From assembly GCF_943734655.1 (NCBI RefSeq), contig NC_071355.1, positions 26,728,768 through 26,792,767 of the forward strand: a stretch of 64,000 nucleotides of DNA, in the 5' to 3' direction. The translations under genes were made by a program, and so were the position numbers. Numbering within the stretch: the first letter of the stretch is position 1; the number at the start of each line of letters is the position of its first letter. Of this stretch, positions 10,777 through 22,709 are shown one piece after another. Source of the DNA: Sabethes cyaneus. Its lineage: Eukaryota; Arthropoda; Insecta; Diptera; Culicidae. Under the pieces are notes generated by a model, which saw only the letters and a list, made by a program, of their open reading frames with translations, searched no databases and was not told where the DNA came from.

Positions 10777-10867
10777 AAATTTTTTGGTATTGTATAGGCC
10801 AATGGATCATGACCTTCGGTCATCGACACTATTGAAACGCTAACTGATTGTACCTAATAGAAAAAGC

Positions 10868-10890
10868 GCAATCAAAAATCGTTTTACTTT
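10868..10890 (+). promoter_or_regulatory. Shared Gr upstream block 2 (GrA copy)
   Basis: GCAATCAAAAATCGTTTTAC lies about 205 bp before the GrA ATG. The counterparts are GCAATCAAAAAACACTTTGC at 28223 (GrB, 265 bp upstream) and GCAATCAAAAAGCGCTTTGC at 43904 (GrC, 247 bp upstream). The reading frame around it is not conserved between copies, so it is more likely a regulatory or 5' UTR element than a missed exon. Confidence 0.5.
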
Positions 10891-11072
10891 GATGGATTCT
10901 GACCAGAACGAACAATAAAAGCGTTAACAACAAAGTGTGGACGTCCTGGCATAGGATCCGGATGTGATTCTGAGAAAAACATTTCCCAATCAACTGAACC
11001 ACTGAACTGACTGTGATCAAACGGTTTCGTCCGTATTTTTCTACTGCTTTCTAGTGAACGGAATTGGTCACC

Positions 11073-12176
11073 ATGTTGCCAATAAAACAATTTTATTATT
11101 TCTCAAAAATTTTCGGACTGGCTCCGTTTCCTTTGGATGGAATTACTGCAAAGGGGAAAGTGCGTTTCGCCGTATCCGCGGATCTGCTTTTGACAGGTTT
11201 GGTAATGCTGCTGTACGCTTCCAACCTGGTGAGCATCCTGTGGAACAGTGGGGCTAGTTCAAGTATCTCCAGAACGGCTAACTGGATTCAGGTGAGTTGG
11301 CGTTGAGTGCTTCGCTCTTTAGTTGAGTCAAAAATCATTCTCTATGGTCACTGCAGTTCGCTCCAAACTCCTTCGCATACATCTTTGCAATGGTTTTTGC
11401 CTACCGAAAGCGCGCAATCATCTGCGATATTTTGAGGATGTTCGAGCTGTGCGATGAGCGACTACTTTCGCAATTCCGAATAAGTACCATTGATTTGAAA
11501 AATAAGCTGAGAAAAACGTCACTGAAGGCATGCTTTGGTAAGCTAAAAGATTTCCAGATTATAAATATCGTTTAATTTAATCGCTGTGTGTTTGCAAATT
11601 TGTCCAAATATTTTAATGAACAATTTATGAAGTAAATAAGAGCTTTTTTCTTTCTCCACATCGCCACAAATCCGGACTGAAAACACACTGGAAACTGACG
11701 ACTGTTCCTACGGATGATGTATTCGATCTCAACCGATGTGCACTTTTAACCTCAACGTGTTAACCACATGCACTTTCAGTAATACTCATCAGTGGTGGGG
11801 CAGCGTGCGGTTTTAACTTTACGATTTCCGTTAGGTGGACCCACATTTGGACACTGTTCTACTGGTTGGCGTTTTGCATTCCAAAGGTAGGCGAAACGTA
11901 AGGAATTAAGTTTAACGGTGGTAGGAAGCTGATGATTTTTGATTGGAGATGAAAATTAGACGAGTGAGAAAATCGTATTCGAGCCTAATCCAAGGCAGTC
12001 AAAGAGCCGGTTAAAAAGTTAGTAAAAATGTTAACCAACAAGTTAGTAAAAAACCAGAATTAATCCACCTAGCGGCGTGACCTAGCCTTTCTACTGCCAC
12101 AATAATCATTATTTAATTTCTCAGGAACTTAATTGTAGATGTATAGATGTTATATCTATACCTATAAAGAAGGATT

Positions 12177-12226
<50 letters not shown>

Positions 12227-15200
12227 CTGTGTTCCTTATAGAATCAAAAACTACTGAACCAATCGGCGTGAAAATTTGCATGTTTTTGGGGCCAGGAAAG
12301 GTTTTAGTGATGGTTAGAGACCCCTCCCCCCACTAAGAGGGGGGGCTCCCATACAAATGAAACACAAATTTCTGCATAACTCGAGAACTAATCCAGCAAA
12401 TGGAACCAAATTTGGCATGTGAAAGTTTTCGAGGGCAAGAAAATTTGCTATGTTGAATTAGGACCCCTCCTCACTTTTAGAGGGGGGGCTCCTGTACAAA
12501 TGAAATACTAATTTCCTCATAACTCGAGAACTAATCAAGCAAATGGAACCAAATTTGGCATGTGTGTGTTTTTGGAGACAAAATTTTTTTCTATGATGAA
12601 TTGGGACCCCTCCCCACTTTAAGTGGGGGGGGGGGGGCTCCTATACAAACGAAATACAAATTTCCTTATAACTCGAGAGCTAATCCAGCAAATGGAACCA
12701 AATTTGGCATGTAGGTGTTTTTGGAGGCAAGAATTTTTTCTATGATGAATAAGAACCTCTCCCCACTTTAGGAGGGGGGGGCTCCTATACAAATGAAATA
12801 CAAATTTCCTCATAACTCGAGAACTAATCAAGCAAATAGAACCAAATTTGGCATGTGGGTGTTTTCGGTGACAAGAATTTATTCTATGGTAAATTGAGAC
12901 CCCTCCTTCTTTATAAGGGGAATTGTAACTCCTCTCCCCTTTAAGAGGGGGGGCTTCCATACAAATTTCCTCATAGCTCGAGAACTAATCAAGCAAATGG
13001 AACCAAATTTAGCATGTGAAGGTTTTCGAGGGCAGGAAAATTTTCTACGGTGAATTAGGACCCCTCCCCACTCTAAGAGGGGGGGCTCCTGTACAAATGA
13101 AATACAAATTTCCTCATAACTCGAGAACTAATCAAGCAAATAGAACAACATTTGACATGTGGGTGTTTTTTTTGGTGACAAGAATTTATTCTATGGTGAA
13201 TTGAGACCCCTCCCCTCTTTATAAGAGGAATTATAACTCCTCTCCCCTTTAAGAGGGGGGGCTTCCATACAAATTTCCTCATAACTCGAGAACTAATCAA
13301 GCAAATGCAACCAAATTTGGCATGTGAAGGTTTTCGAGAGCAAGAAAATTTTCTATGGTGAATTAGGACCCCTCCCCACTTTAAGAGGAGGGGCTCCTGT
13401 ACAAATGAAATACAAATTTCCTCATAACTCGAGAACTAATCAAGCGAATTGAACCAAATTTGGCATATGTGTGTTTTTGGAGACAATTTTTTTTTCAATG
13501 ATGAATTGGGACCCCTCCCCACTTTAGGAGGGGGGGTCCTATACAAACGAAATACAAATTTCCTCATAACTCGAGAACTAATCCAGCAAATGGAACCAAA
13601 TTTGGCGTGTAGGTGTTTTTGGAGGCAAGAATTTTTTCTATGATGAATTAGGACCTCTTCCCACATTAGGAGGGGGGGCTCCAATACAAATGAAATACAA
13701 ATTTCCCCATAACTCGAGAACTAATCAAGCAAATAGAACCAAATTCGGCATGTGGTGGTTTTTGGAGGCAAAAATATTTTCTACGGTGAATTAGGATCCT
13801 TCCACACTTCAAGAGGGGGGGCTTCTACACAAATGAAATACAAATTTCCTCATAATTCGAGAACTAATCAAGCAAATGGAACCATATTTGGCATGTGGGT
13901 GTTTTTGGAGGCAACCATTTTTCCCATTATGAATTAGGACTTCTTACCTTTTTAGGAGGGGGGGGCTCCCATTCAAACGAAATACAAATTTGCTCATAAC
14001 TTTAGAACTAATCAAGCAAATGGAACCAAATTTGGCATGTGAGAGTTTTAGATGGCAGAATTTTTTTTCTGTGGTGTATTACGACCCCTTTCCCTTTTAA
14101 GAGGGTAGGCTCCCATACAAATGAAATACAAATTTCCTTATAATTTGAGTACTAATCAAGCAAATGGAACCAAATTTAGCATGTAGGAGATTTTTGAGTC
14201 TTGAATTTATTTTATGATAGTTAGAGACCTATCACCCCTGTGGTAGGGGGATATGGACTCTCATACAAATAAAACAGAAATTTTTGCGAAACTCAAAAAC
14301 TAATCCAACTCGAGAAATTCGAGACTCTTCCATAAAACATTAATCAATAACAAGACCACAAAAACTATCTATAGTAACACTAGATCATTCAGGACGAGCC
14401 GGTCGCGAGTGTTGCCGGTGACCCGCCGTCGGAAGCGCCGCCCACTGGGGGGCTTGCAAAACTCGAGATAGTGACAAAGATCATCCGAGATTCATGATTT
14501 ATGTACAACACAGGTTAATTTGTGGCAATACGAAGTTTGTCGGGTCAGCTAGTTAGACTATATTTTTAAATAACCGTTCCGTATTCCTCAAAATCCTTAT
14601 TTGCCAGTAAAATTCACAACGCATTGTGTAGAATAATTATATTTTCTTTCCTTGGGTGCGTAAATACATGTAAGCGTCATTTATGTTACTTGATGAACAC
14701 CTTATTTAGTTTTATAATATTTATAGAAAAATAATGTAAACACAAAAGATAATTTCACAGATTTGAATGAATATGTATAGAAAATTAGAAATTAACCCTC
14801 TAACGGGTCTACAGACGGCCTTAACTTTCGGGCTTCAGAGCCACATACGAAACTTGTTTTGAATTGACAATATGAAGTATTTGTTCATAGCAGATTTTTT
14901 GATATTTTGATATTAATACCATGCATTCAAAAGTTAGCATCTTTGAAAAACAAGAGTTCAGAAAAATTATTATTATATTTCGCTTTTGAAGAAAAAGGAT
15001 ATGTACAACAAAATGATTGATCTCAAAATTTTACTATTGGTTTGCTTGGCTTCAATTTTGCAATATATCTGAATTAGAAAAAAATTACTGAATTGAGCAT
15101 TAGATATGAAAACGAGAAATGGAACTATTTCTTAGCTAGCGCTCCTTCAAAATGTCAAAAATTCTGTTTTGAACACATTTTGCATGATGTCAATTCAAAA

Positions 15201-16353
15201 CAAATTTCGTATGCGGCTTTTGAGCTCCAAAAGCGAAGGCCGTCAACAGACCGCCTTACCCGTTAGAGGGTTTAATTAACTGCTTTTCTCCGCTTTTTGC
15301 TTTTCTTGTACAATTGTGAGTAACAGCAAGTGAAGAAAATGACAATTGAAATCTGGAATCAAAGAAAAGAAAAAACTTTTCGATCAAATCCCACTATTTA
15401 ATAATTATTTGCGACAGATACGTAGTTCGCCTACGACGTGCAGGCTTCATCAGTGTCTTATTTCAAAGCGTATACGTATCTGTCGCGAATAAATATTAAA
15501 TAGTGGAATTTAGTCGGTAAAAGTTTTTTTCTTTTCTTTTATTTCAGAGTTCGTATTCCACTAAGAGGCTTCAAAAACTTCTGACTTTTGACATGTTTCT
15601 CACTTTTCTTGAATTTCATTGCAAATTTTAAAATTGCAAATTGTCATCACATACATACATACATACATACATACACACATAAATACATACATACATACAT
15701 ACATACATACATACATACATACATACATACATACATACATACATACATACATACATACATACATACATACATACACACATACATCACACACATCTCATAC
15801 ATTGAATACAATCAACATTTGATTGATATGTTTTGATTTCACACGTTTTAACGGTTTAATATACGGGGCTTAAATGTTAAAGTTTGAATAACTTTGAATG
15901 AAGCGTCCGATTTTAAATAACTCGGTTTCGTTTGATAGATCTCAGCAGTAATTTTCAAATAATCATAAAATGTGTGATGTTTTTCATTAAATTAATGCTT
16001 ATATGTTACATAAATATGTTTTAAATACTATTTTTTCACATTTCTTTATGTAACTTTCAAACTACAAGTCCAATCGTCATGAAATTTGGAAGTTAAGGGT
16101 TTGCAAGGCTCCTCTTTCATATGCAATCAATTTTGTTCAAATCGGTTAAGAGACCTATGAGATAATGAAGTCCCATATTTTTCGTATTTTTATACATAAC
16201 TTTTGAACTAAAAGTCCGATCAGTATGAAATTCAATAGCGACCAATGGGACACCTAGACCTTTCATTTGACACTAAGAACATTAAAATCGGTCCAGCCAT
16301 CTCCGAGAAAAGTGAGTGAGATTAAAAGCGTCACATACACACACACACACACA

Positions 16354-16449
<96 letters not shown>

Positions 16450-17712
16450 TACACACACAGAGAAAATGCTCAGTTTTCGAAACTGAGTCGAATGGTATAT
16501 AACATTCGGCCCGCAGGACCTTCTTTCCATTTCCGGTTTTCCAAGTGATTTCTATACCTTTATACTATATATTTATATAGTAGAAAGGCAAAAAACATCA
16601 GCCTAAAAGTTGATCTCAAACTCAGTTAAAAAAAATCAAGCAGTTACTCAAAGTGTCAGCCAAAAGTCAGCCAAGAAGTCAGTTAAAACTGACTTAACCT
16701 CATGGTTTCTAGCCGTGAAATCCATACAGTCTCAAACCTTTATTTTTCCAACAAACTTTTTCGATTTGTTTTCAGTTCGGTTTGCTACTGTACACCTTCC
16801 AGTTCGCAGGTATCATAATGCTGCTATCGGACCGTACTGTATTACTACTAAAAGGAATCAAGTATGTAACTGAAAATCCTTTACACTAACACAATGTTAT
16901 TCCTTTTACATCGGTTTCGCGCTTTCAGTAATTGTCTCACAGAAATGAATCACCAAGAATTGAAGGGTTCCAGCGGAAGTCCATCAGAATCTACCGCCGA
17001 CTACCGCAAAGTGAAGCCGTTCTACACTATCTCAGACACCGTCGAGGACATTCACCAGATGGTGGAATATCTGCAGCAGTTGGCGACCAAGATTAACGAT
17101 TGTTTCGGCAAGCAGGCCGTATTTTCGCTCCTGTCGGCCTTCATCTGCATTACGGTGCAGCTGTACTATCTGCTGAATCTAATCCGGTTCGGATTCGCCA
17201 CGCCAGGAGCGGCGTTGTACTGTCTAGCCTCCATCAGTTTGCTGTTGCTGCACGGGATCGAGTTCTATGCACTCGTAACCAATGGCGATTTGGCACGGGT
17301 CCACTGGCGACAATTGATGAACTGTCTGTACGCGGCCAAAGCCAAGTCGGATGATGAAAACTTTCGAGCTAAAGTATGGTGGAAATTTGGTTTCTCTGTA
17401 TTAATGTTGAAACAATAATATAATAATTTCAAATTTCTTTTACAAGATGGTCGACCTGGTAGCGTTTATGGGATGTAATATTCCAGAATTTCATGCATTC
17501 GGACTTTTTCCCATCGATTTGTCTGTTCTTACCGGAGTAAGGAACTTGATTCTGGTTGACCCCAACAAGTTTGATAGCTTCGTTTTCATTTGTTATAGAT
17601 AGCATCGTCAATTGCAACTTATCTAATTGTTTTGGTACAGTTTAAAGCATCGGAAGAAGACAACGGGGGATTATTTGAAACGGACAATTTTCGTAATTCA
17701 AGAGCTCAATAG
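11073..17712 (+). CDS. Gustatory receptor GrA, seven exons
   Basis: Predicted exons: 11073-11291, 11357-11537, 11780-11886, 16776-16861, 16929-17373, 17447-17536, 17599-17712 (413 residues). All introns are GT-AG and the phases match GrB and GrC. The start is the CACC-ATG giving MLPIKQFYYFSKIFGLAPFP; reading further upstream is not conserved. Hydrophobic spans lie at about residues 38-58, 74-90, 155-185, 225-250 and 262-290. The tail reads FGLFPIDLSVLTG, then IASSIATYLIVLVQF (Gr signature TY-QF at 383-391). This is the length and C-terminus of the insect seven-pass Gr family, ligand-gated channels of taste neurons with inverted topology (family knowledge). The ligand is unknown. Intron 3 is 4.9 kb and filled with mobile DNA. 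Exon 5 starts differently from GrB/GrC: ten residues shorter, and the 'CSQEPP.Y.KH' motif is replaced by a Ser/Gly-rich stretch. Confidence 0.9.
12155..14552 (+). mobile_element. Non-autonomous Helitron with internal satellite
   Basis: The element begins TCTATACCTATAAA after an A (12154) and ends CGGGTCAGCTAG before a T (14553). This fits Helitron rules: 5' TC, 3' CTAG, insertion between A and T with no target duplication. Near the start is a (TCTG)n run (12179-12225). The body holds about 14 tandem copies of a 142-165 bp unit, each with 'AACTCGAGAACTAATC' and a C-rich/G-rich hairpin ('GACCCCTCC...AGGGGGGGCTCC'). No Rep/helicase is encoded. It lies in intron 3 of GrA, sense to the gene. Relatives are at 47454-48716 and 63706-64000. 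Confidence 0.8.
12179..12225 (+). repeat. (TCTG)n microsatellite
   Basis: About eleven uninterrupted TCTG/CTGT units near the 5' end of the Helitron. Related Helitron copies have only one or two units (47476, 63740), so the run expanded in this copy. Confidence 0.95.
14553..14794. other. Intron 3 spacer in GrA
   Basis: AT-rich intron sequence between the Helitron and the next MITE. Nothing recognisable. Confidence 0.4.
14795..15271. mobile_element. ACCCTCTAACGGG foldback MITE
   Basis: The ends ACCCTCTAACGGGT (14795) and ACCCGTTAGAGGGT (to 15271) are inverted repeats, flanked by TTA(A). The arms continue as inverted copies past 'CGAAACTTGTTTTGAATTGAC' versus 'GTCAATTCAAAACAAATTTCG'. TTAA-like flanks and ends starting with CCC suggest piggyBac-mobilised MITEs. 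A second, more decayed copy lies at 37930-38280. It sits in GrA intron 3. Confidence 0.7.
15352..15549. mobile_element. Hairpin repeat, 62-bp inverted arms
   Basis: The left arm (15361-15422) and right arm (15475-15539) are near-perfect inverted copies built around 'CCACTATTTAATA', 'GCGACAGATACG' and an AAAGAAAAG terminus. They enclose a loop of about 50 bp with 'GGCTTCATCAGTGT'. It would fold as a long hairpin in the GrA pre-mRNA. No coding capacity; MITE-like. Confidence 0.75.
15648..15790 (+). repeat. (ACAT)n microsatellite
   Basis: About 35 nearly perfect CATA/ACAT units with a few CACA interruptions. It creates artificial open frames (IHTYIHTY... and VCMYVCMY...) on both strands. Confidence 0.97.
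16030..16590 (+). repeat. Probable interspersed repeat carrying (AC)n
   Basis: Tandemly related phrases occur twice ('ACTTTCAAACTACAAGTCCAATCG' region at 16046-16080; 'AACTTTTGAACTAAAAGTCCGATC' region at 16198-16221). They are followed by 'CCAGCCATCTCCGAGAAAAG', a long (AC)n run and 'ACTGAGTCGAATGGTATATA'. This layout looks like a mobile repeat with an internal microsatellite, but no ends were found. Confidence 0.5.
16335..16459 (+). repeat. (AC)n microsatellite
   Basis: About 60 AC units with rare T interruptions, inside intron 3 of GrA and 320 bp before its exon 4. Confidence 0.97.
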
Positions 17713-17819
17713 GTTAATGCATAAATAATTTGTTGAAAACGTAATATTACAACTGTATACTCTTTTACCGTCGACACATTTTCGATTCTAAAACTGAAAT
17801 GTTACTTGAGTTATGTTGG

Positions 17820-17825
17820 AATAAA
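17820..17825 (+). terminator. Candidate poly(A) signal of GrA
   Basis: First AATAAA after the GrA stop codon, 108 bp downstream. GrB (66 bp) and GrC (140 bp) have one at comparable distances. Confidence 0.5.
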
Positions 17826-18923
17826 TTTGAACAAATTTTTTTTAAGAACTAGTCTTAAATTATCTTGTATACAACTAGATAAAATTGAATTGTTAGGAAT
17901 TAAAACAAATTGTATACACAAACACTAAATCAAAATAATAATAATCAATAATGGATATATGCACGTTGTGAATTAAATATTAATATATGAATACACAGTC
18001 ATTGAAAAAACTAACACTAACTGGTGAAGTTTACAACTAAACTATTAAATAAAAAAAAGTAGCGTGTTTCGATCAGTATACACACTTTCTATTTCTTTCG
18101 TCATAAGTATAATAGCCTTTCGTGAAATTAATTCTCTACAAAATACTTCATTTGACTGTCATCTTTAATTCAGGTTTTATGTTATGATAGATCAATTACC
18201 AGTTGCTACCTTTTGGGACAGAAACCCAACTACCGATTTGTTGACAAAATTTATCTTCCCACATCGGTAGACTTCATCTCCGCACACTTACACAAGCTTC
18301 GGAAAGAGTAGCAAAGTTAAATTCAGCCAGGTTAATTTTTACAATCAGAACCGAAACAACTCAGTTTAAATTCAAATTGCGGAACGTCATGGGATTGACA
18401 GATATTTATTTCTGTTGCTTTTTATGATTTTCAGCGTTATCGACAATGGTGGTGAATTGTATTTTAAAACTATCTACGGGGTTTTAGGTCACTCAATCAG
18501 CTAGATAAACAGTTAAAGATTTGACAGAATTTTCTTTTAGTTGCTATTGAAACCATTTCAACTGGTTGAATTATTTGTGGACATACATGAATATGCGTTT
18601 GACTTTCGGCGAGGTGAATAAATTGAAGCCCCTATTGCGGTACCTATCTACCGTTAAACGTTGATTGATACTTTTTGAATAACTATACCAATGCTGACGA
18701 TTCAGTTACTAGCCTTACCATTAAAATTCAGGAACTTATTTTACTGTGGGTTCCTCGGACTTATCCCCGTCGCTGGTTAGGAAAATTATCATTTAGCCAG
18801 CTAGCCGGGATTACAAGTCTCTGAACAAAAGCATAAGCATAAGCATAGGATACCGCCCGTGTGCTGCTACTCCGTTATTGACCAGGACCGATGAAAATTG
18901 CAAAATGATGGCTGAAAAAAGCA
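17826..18923. other. GrA 3' flank with a duplicated segment
   Basis: No gene is seen. The stretch 18183-18310 ('GATAGATCAA', 'GCTACCTTTT', 'TTTGTTGACAAAA', 'AAGCTTCGGA') matches 55150-55260 downstream of GrC in the same order, so the ancestral Gr duplication unit extended at least 0.6 kb past the stop codon. Confidence 0.5.
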
Positions 18924-18925
18924 TA

Positions 18926-20275
18926 AGGGTAGGCGGGGCAAGACCGCCACCTTAAGCAAAAACACCTGTGTAAAAAAAAGTTGTATCTCAATTTCTAATT
19001 TATTTGCTTTAAATGAATAATTGATCTATTTCCTACATGTAAAAAATAAAAACATAAATATCTGTAACGATTTTCTATTTTTCATTGCGGTTTGGAAATG
19101 CATCCAAAAAATAGAGTATTTTTTCTATGCGGGGTGAAACACGCCCACTAACGGGGTAAGACCGCCATAGCGTATAACTTTAACAATTTTTAACCGATTT
19201 GGATGGAACTGGTGGCATTTGATACGTCAATTTATCTAATTTTAACGAATGATTTTGCCACTAAATGCTATAAGGTTTCCGAAAATCAGTAGTTTCGAAA
19301 GAGTGTCCGTCATAACGTAGAGAACCACTCGTATTTGAAGAATATCAGTAATTTAGGTACCAACAGTCTTAAAATTGATACCATGGAGTTTCCTCATATA
19401 ACAAGATGGATCGGGTTAGTCATCCCAAAGTCAATCTTATAGGATTAGAGAGGGCCAATCAAGCCTCTAAAATAAAATGTAACAATTTGGGTATTAAAGT
19501 TCCTGTAATTGATCCGGCGGGTCGTTTTTTGACATTTGAAATTGTTCTGATTAATAATCAAGATACATATCATTCTTGGATTGCTAAGAAAATTTGCTGT
19601 ATTTTTATAAAAAAAGTTTATTCTATGATGCTTGGTCCAAGAGTGGTGAATTACTGAAAAAATTTATACCTATCCCAGAAAATTAGAAAATTCCCATAGC
19701 GTCCGCCAAGGAAAATTGACGATTTAGATTTTTTCAAACAGTCTACAAGCTACAAGCTAACGTTTACATAGTTTTATGTAAATCTGAGATCCTTTGCAAT
19801 TATTTTAAAAAATCTCCTTATCGCACTAACATTATGCTCGACGATTTTACGCCGTTCGTTGTGGGCGGTTTTACCCCCAAATTACCAATTAGCTTATTTC
19901 AATAATTTTTTCAGCAAAACTGTATAAACACTTACCTAACTTGGGTACTGTCGGGTGAAGAGAGGATCAGAGAAGCGATATGGGTTGGATTTAGTAGAAT
20001 TTTTAACGTTTTGAATCAAATAAACCCTAAGTTCTGCGGGAGCAAAGTTATAAAAAACGGAACGATTAGCACGAAAAATCTGTTTTTATTTATTTCTTCG
20101 ATAGTTGATGCGTTATTGCTATACAAGGTACTGTGAAATATTGCGTAGGCATTACGTAATATGAATGTCATCAACATTTAACACCAATTTAAAAAAAGCG
20201 CTGCAAAACCACGGTGGGCGGTTTTACCCCGGTGGGCGGTTTTACCCCGGTGGGCGTTGTTACCCCGTCTCCCCT
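18926..20275. mobile_element. TA-flanked foldback element, GGGGTAARACCGCC type
   Basis: The left end AGGGTAGGCGGGGCAAGACC and the complement of the right end (AGGGGAGACGGGGTAACAAC) are inverted repeats with TA on both sides (18924-18925, 20276-20277). The G-rich phrase is repeated several times near each end (19155-19170, 19860-19875, three tandem copies at 20213-20268). A frame at 19406-19657 is unrecognised and probably not a gene. Same architecture as 58342-60465, 61640-62220 and 62546-63487. Confidence 0.65.
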
Positions 20276-20282
20276 TACTTGG

Positions 20283-20480
20283 GACAGCACGCTATTCCTC
20301 ATTGTGCAACCTTATCAGGTCCCTGCATGCTGATCAATACATCAATACAGCATGAAGGAAGGACAATGAAGAACCTGAGACTAAACTCATGTTAAAGTCA
20401 CTTGACATCAAGTGGCCTGACTAATATTCGAACCCATGACCATGACTAGATTACCATGCGGGTACGGAGCCCCACTCTAT
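20283..20480 (-). repeat. Probable tRNA-derived SINE
   Basis: On the minus strand it contains CATGGGTTCGAATATTAG (B-box-like, complement about 20427-20444), preceded by a segment resembling a tRNA 5' half. Boundaries are not fixed and no target duplication was found. Confidence 0.45.
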
Positions 20481-20829
20481 ATAACCACTTCACAACATAG
20501 ATTCTATTCTGGACGTTCTGCTTCAATCAACTTATTGGAATTTACTTAGTTGCGTATGAGAACTATGGAAATGAGTGACCATTTATATTTATTTGAAAGC
20601 AGCATTTGATTGCTTCGACCGTCGAATCTCATCAAACAATGACAAATTGGGAGTTTTATCTAGCATATTTGGCTGGTAAATGGCTCAGTAATGCGTAACA
20701 TCGGTACCTCGCATGCCTGCAGTTATAGCCGTTATGCAGTGAGGCGGCATGCCTAAAAATCTTTCGCAAGAAGAAATTCAGGAAAGGAACGAAAACGTAC
20801 TAATCGGGCTATTACGGGCTCGGACCTGG

Positions 20830-22660
20830 AAACACCCTAATGGAAAGGCCTGCTCCTAGATCGACCACGTTCTGGTTGATGGCCTGCACTTTTCTAACGT
20901 CGCGGACGTGCGATCCTTCCAGAGACCAAACGTCGACTCGGACGTCGGACCACTATCTCGTAGTAAGCAAGATCCGCGCCCGGTTGCCCAACGTATTCAA
21001 ATCGAAACCAACGAGGAAGATACGACTGAACATTCGGCGGATATCAGCGGAAGGAGTTGTTGCACAGTACTCTCGGAAGACTGATGAACGGATTGGGGAA
21101 CAACTTGGAGAGAACCTGAACGAACAGTGGAGGCACATCCACGACGCGATCAGTACTACAGCGCGAGAAGTGTTGGGTAGAAGTCACATTGGCTGCAACT
21201 GTAACACGCTAGAGCAGAAAGGGATATCGAGATGCTAGAGCTACCGAAAAGAGACTTCACCGTCGTACGAAACGCCAGCACTGGGATCGTGTTTTCGCGG
21301 AGGTGGAGAATTGCTTCGAGAGGCACGATATGAGAAGCTTCTTCAACACGATCAATGAAATAAGAAATCGGACCGTGTCAAGATCGGAGGCGGCTATGCG
21401 TGATAAACAACATCTCGATGCATTGTTGAATGGTGAACAAGATGGAGCGGTTAACGATAACGATAGGATAACGATTGAGGATGATGCACAAGCTGTGGAT
21501 CCACCAACTTTGGACGAGGTTAAAAAAGCAGCGAGCGGACTGAAAAACGGCAAAGCAAAGTCGGGAGCGAACGGCTGTTGTTAAAGCTTATAAAGTTGGC
21601 CAGTCTAATATCACTGAAATGTGATCTACAGAAGAGAGTTAATCTCTGTAACATGCCTATAGTCAATCTGCTCTTATCAGCTAGTAGAGAAAGAGCAAGA
21701 GAGTTATTAATACGATCGCACGACGATCGATATCGGCAAAATTATATTCACCACTGACCCATCATAACGCGTTCAATACGAGGGCAGTGGCAGTTGGAAT
21801 TTGATCGCGATAGATATCGCACGAAACTAAAATTAGCTCTCCAGAACAAAATAGTGTTCCTTAGCAAAATTGCTATCTTTTGTACAACCGCTTGCGGCCA
21901 ATAAATTGTCGTTTGAACAGCTGTATTGTGCAATCCATCAGGGTACATCAGGGAGGTGCGGCGGAGTCATATGCCCTATTTACAAAAAGGGCCATCAACT
22001 CGAATGCAGCAATTACCGAGGCATCATTCTCCTCAATTCTCCATACAAAATTCTCTCCAGCATCCAGTTTCTCAGTCAGAGGCCGTTGCAGGAAAGATTT
22101 GTTGGCGAATACCAGTGCGGTTTTCAAAGGGACGCTCCACGACGGACCAAACGTTCGTCTTGCGAAAAATCCTCAATAAATGCCAGGAATTCATCTTACA
22201 GACTCACAATTTGTTCATAGACTTCAAGGCGGCGTACGATTGAATTAAACGAAATGAGCTGTGGAGGATTATGCTTGAACATGGTTTTCCAACAAAACTG
22301 ATTAGGCTGATACGTGCTACCCTTGGTTGCAGTGGAAGGTGCTTTTCGAAAGCCAGGCGTGCAGAGAAGCGTTTACCATCATCATGAATTCTCATATGTT
22401 CCTAGGGTTTGTGGACAACATCGTTATCATCGTAGAACTGTATACACATCTTATGGAGGAAGCTGCGAGGATAGGGCTTACCATAAATTCTACCACAACG
22501 ATGTGAGCCGTGAATTAAAAAGGCGGATAACGCTTATTCTCCCGCTATTATGGCCACGAAGCGTGGACGTTGAAAGAGAACGACCGACGAGCTCTTGGCG
22601 TTTTTGAGCGTAAGATCCTGCGTTCAATCCCTGCGGCATATTAGACGAAAGAATGTGGCG
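20830..22660 (+). pseudogene. RTE-like LINE: endonuclease end and RT fragments
   Basis: Frame 20840-21238 contains TSDHYLVVSKIRARLPNVF, the last block of an APE-type endonuclease, followed by the linker to the reverse transcriptase (21303-21573). A foreign insertion (about 21575-21900) breaks it. RT resumes with FEQLYCAIHQ, VICPIYKKG, 'CSNYRGIILLNSPYKIL' and 'FVGEYQCGF' in shifting frames, and 'HNLFIDFKAAYD' (motif A, but with a stop soon after). Motif C is not readable. It continues after the 22711-23419 insertion. Non-functional. Confidence 0.8.
21575..21900. mobile_element. Unidentified insertion in the LINE
   Basis: LINE coding sequence stops at 'SGANG' (about 21573) and resumes at 'FEQLYCAIHQ' (from about 21910). 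The intervening 330 bp has no LINE similarity. It begins TGTTGTTAAAGC, which would suit a solo LTR, but a matching CA end and target duplication were not fixed. Confidence 0.5.
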
Positions 22661-22709
22661 CAGGCGCATGAATCATAAAAAATACCCAGTGTACAAAGAT
22701 GCGGATATT

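Noticed and set aside
12619..13937. Multiple frames in the Helitron body, up to 113 residues
   Set aside because: They follow the tandem 142-165 bp unit and repeat the same residues; not a Helitron Rep/helicase.
12340..14300. Regularly spaced repeats resembling a CRISPR array
   Set aside because: The unit is far longer than a CRISPR repeat-spacer, the 'spacers' are also repeated, and the setting is a eukaryotic intron.
15588..15836. Open frames of IHTY/VCMY repeats
   Set aside because: Pure translation of the (ACAT)n microsatellite on both strands; no unique sequence.
16263..16548. Frames of TH and CV repeats
   Set aside because: Translation of the (AC)n microsatellite.
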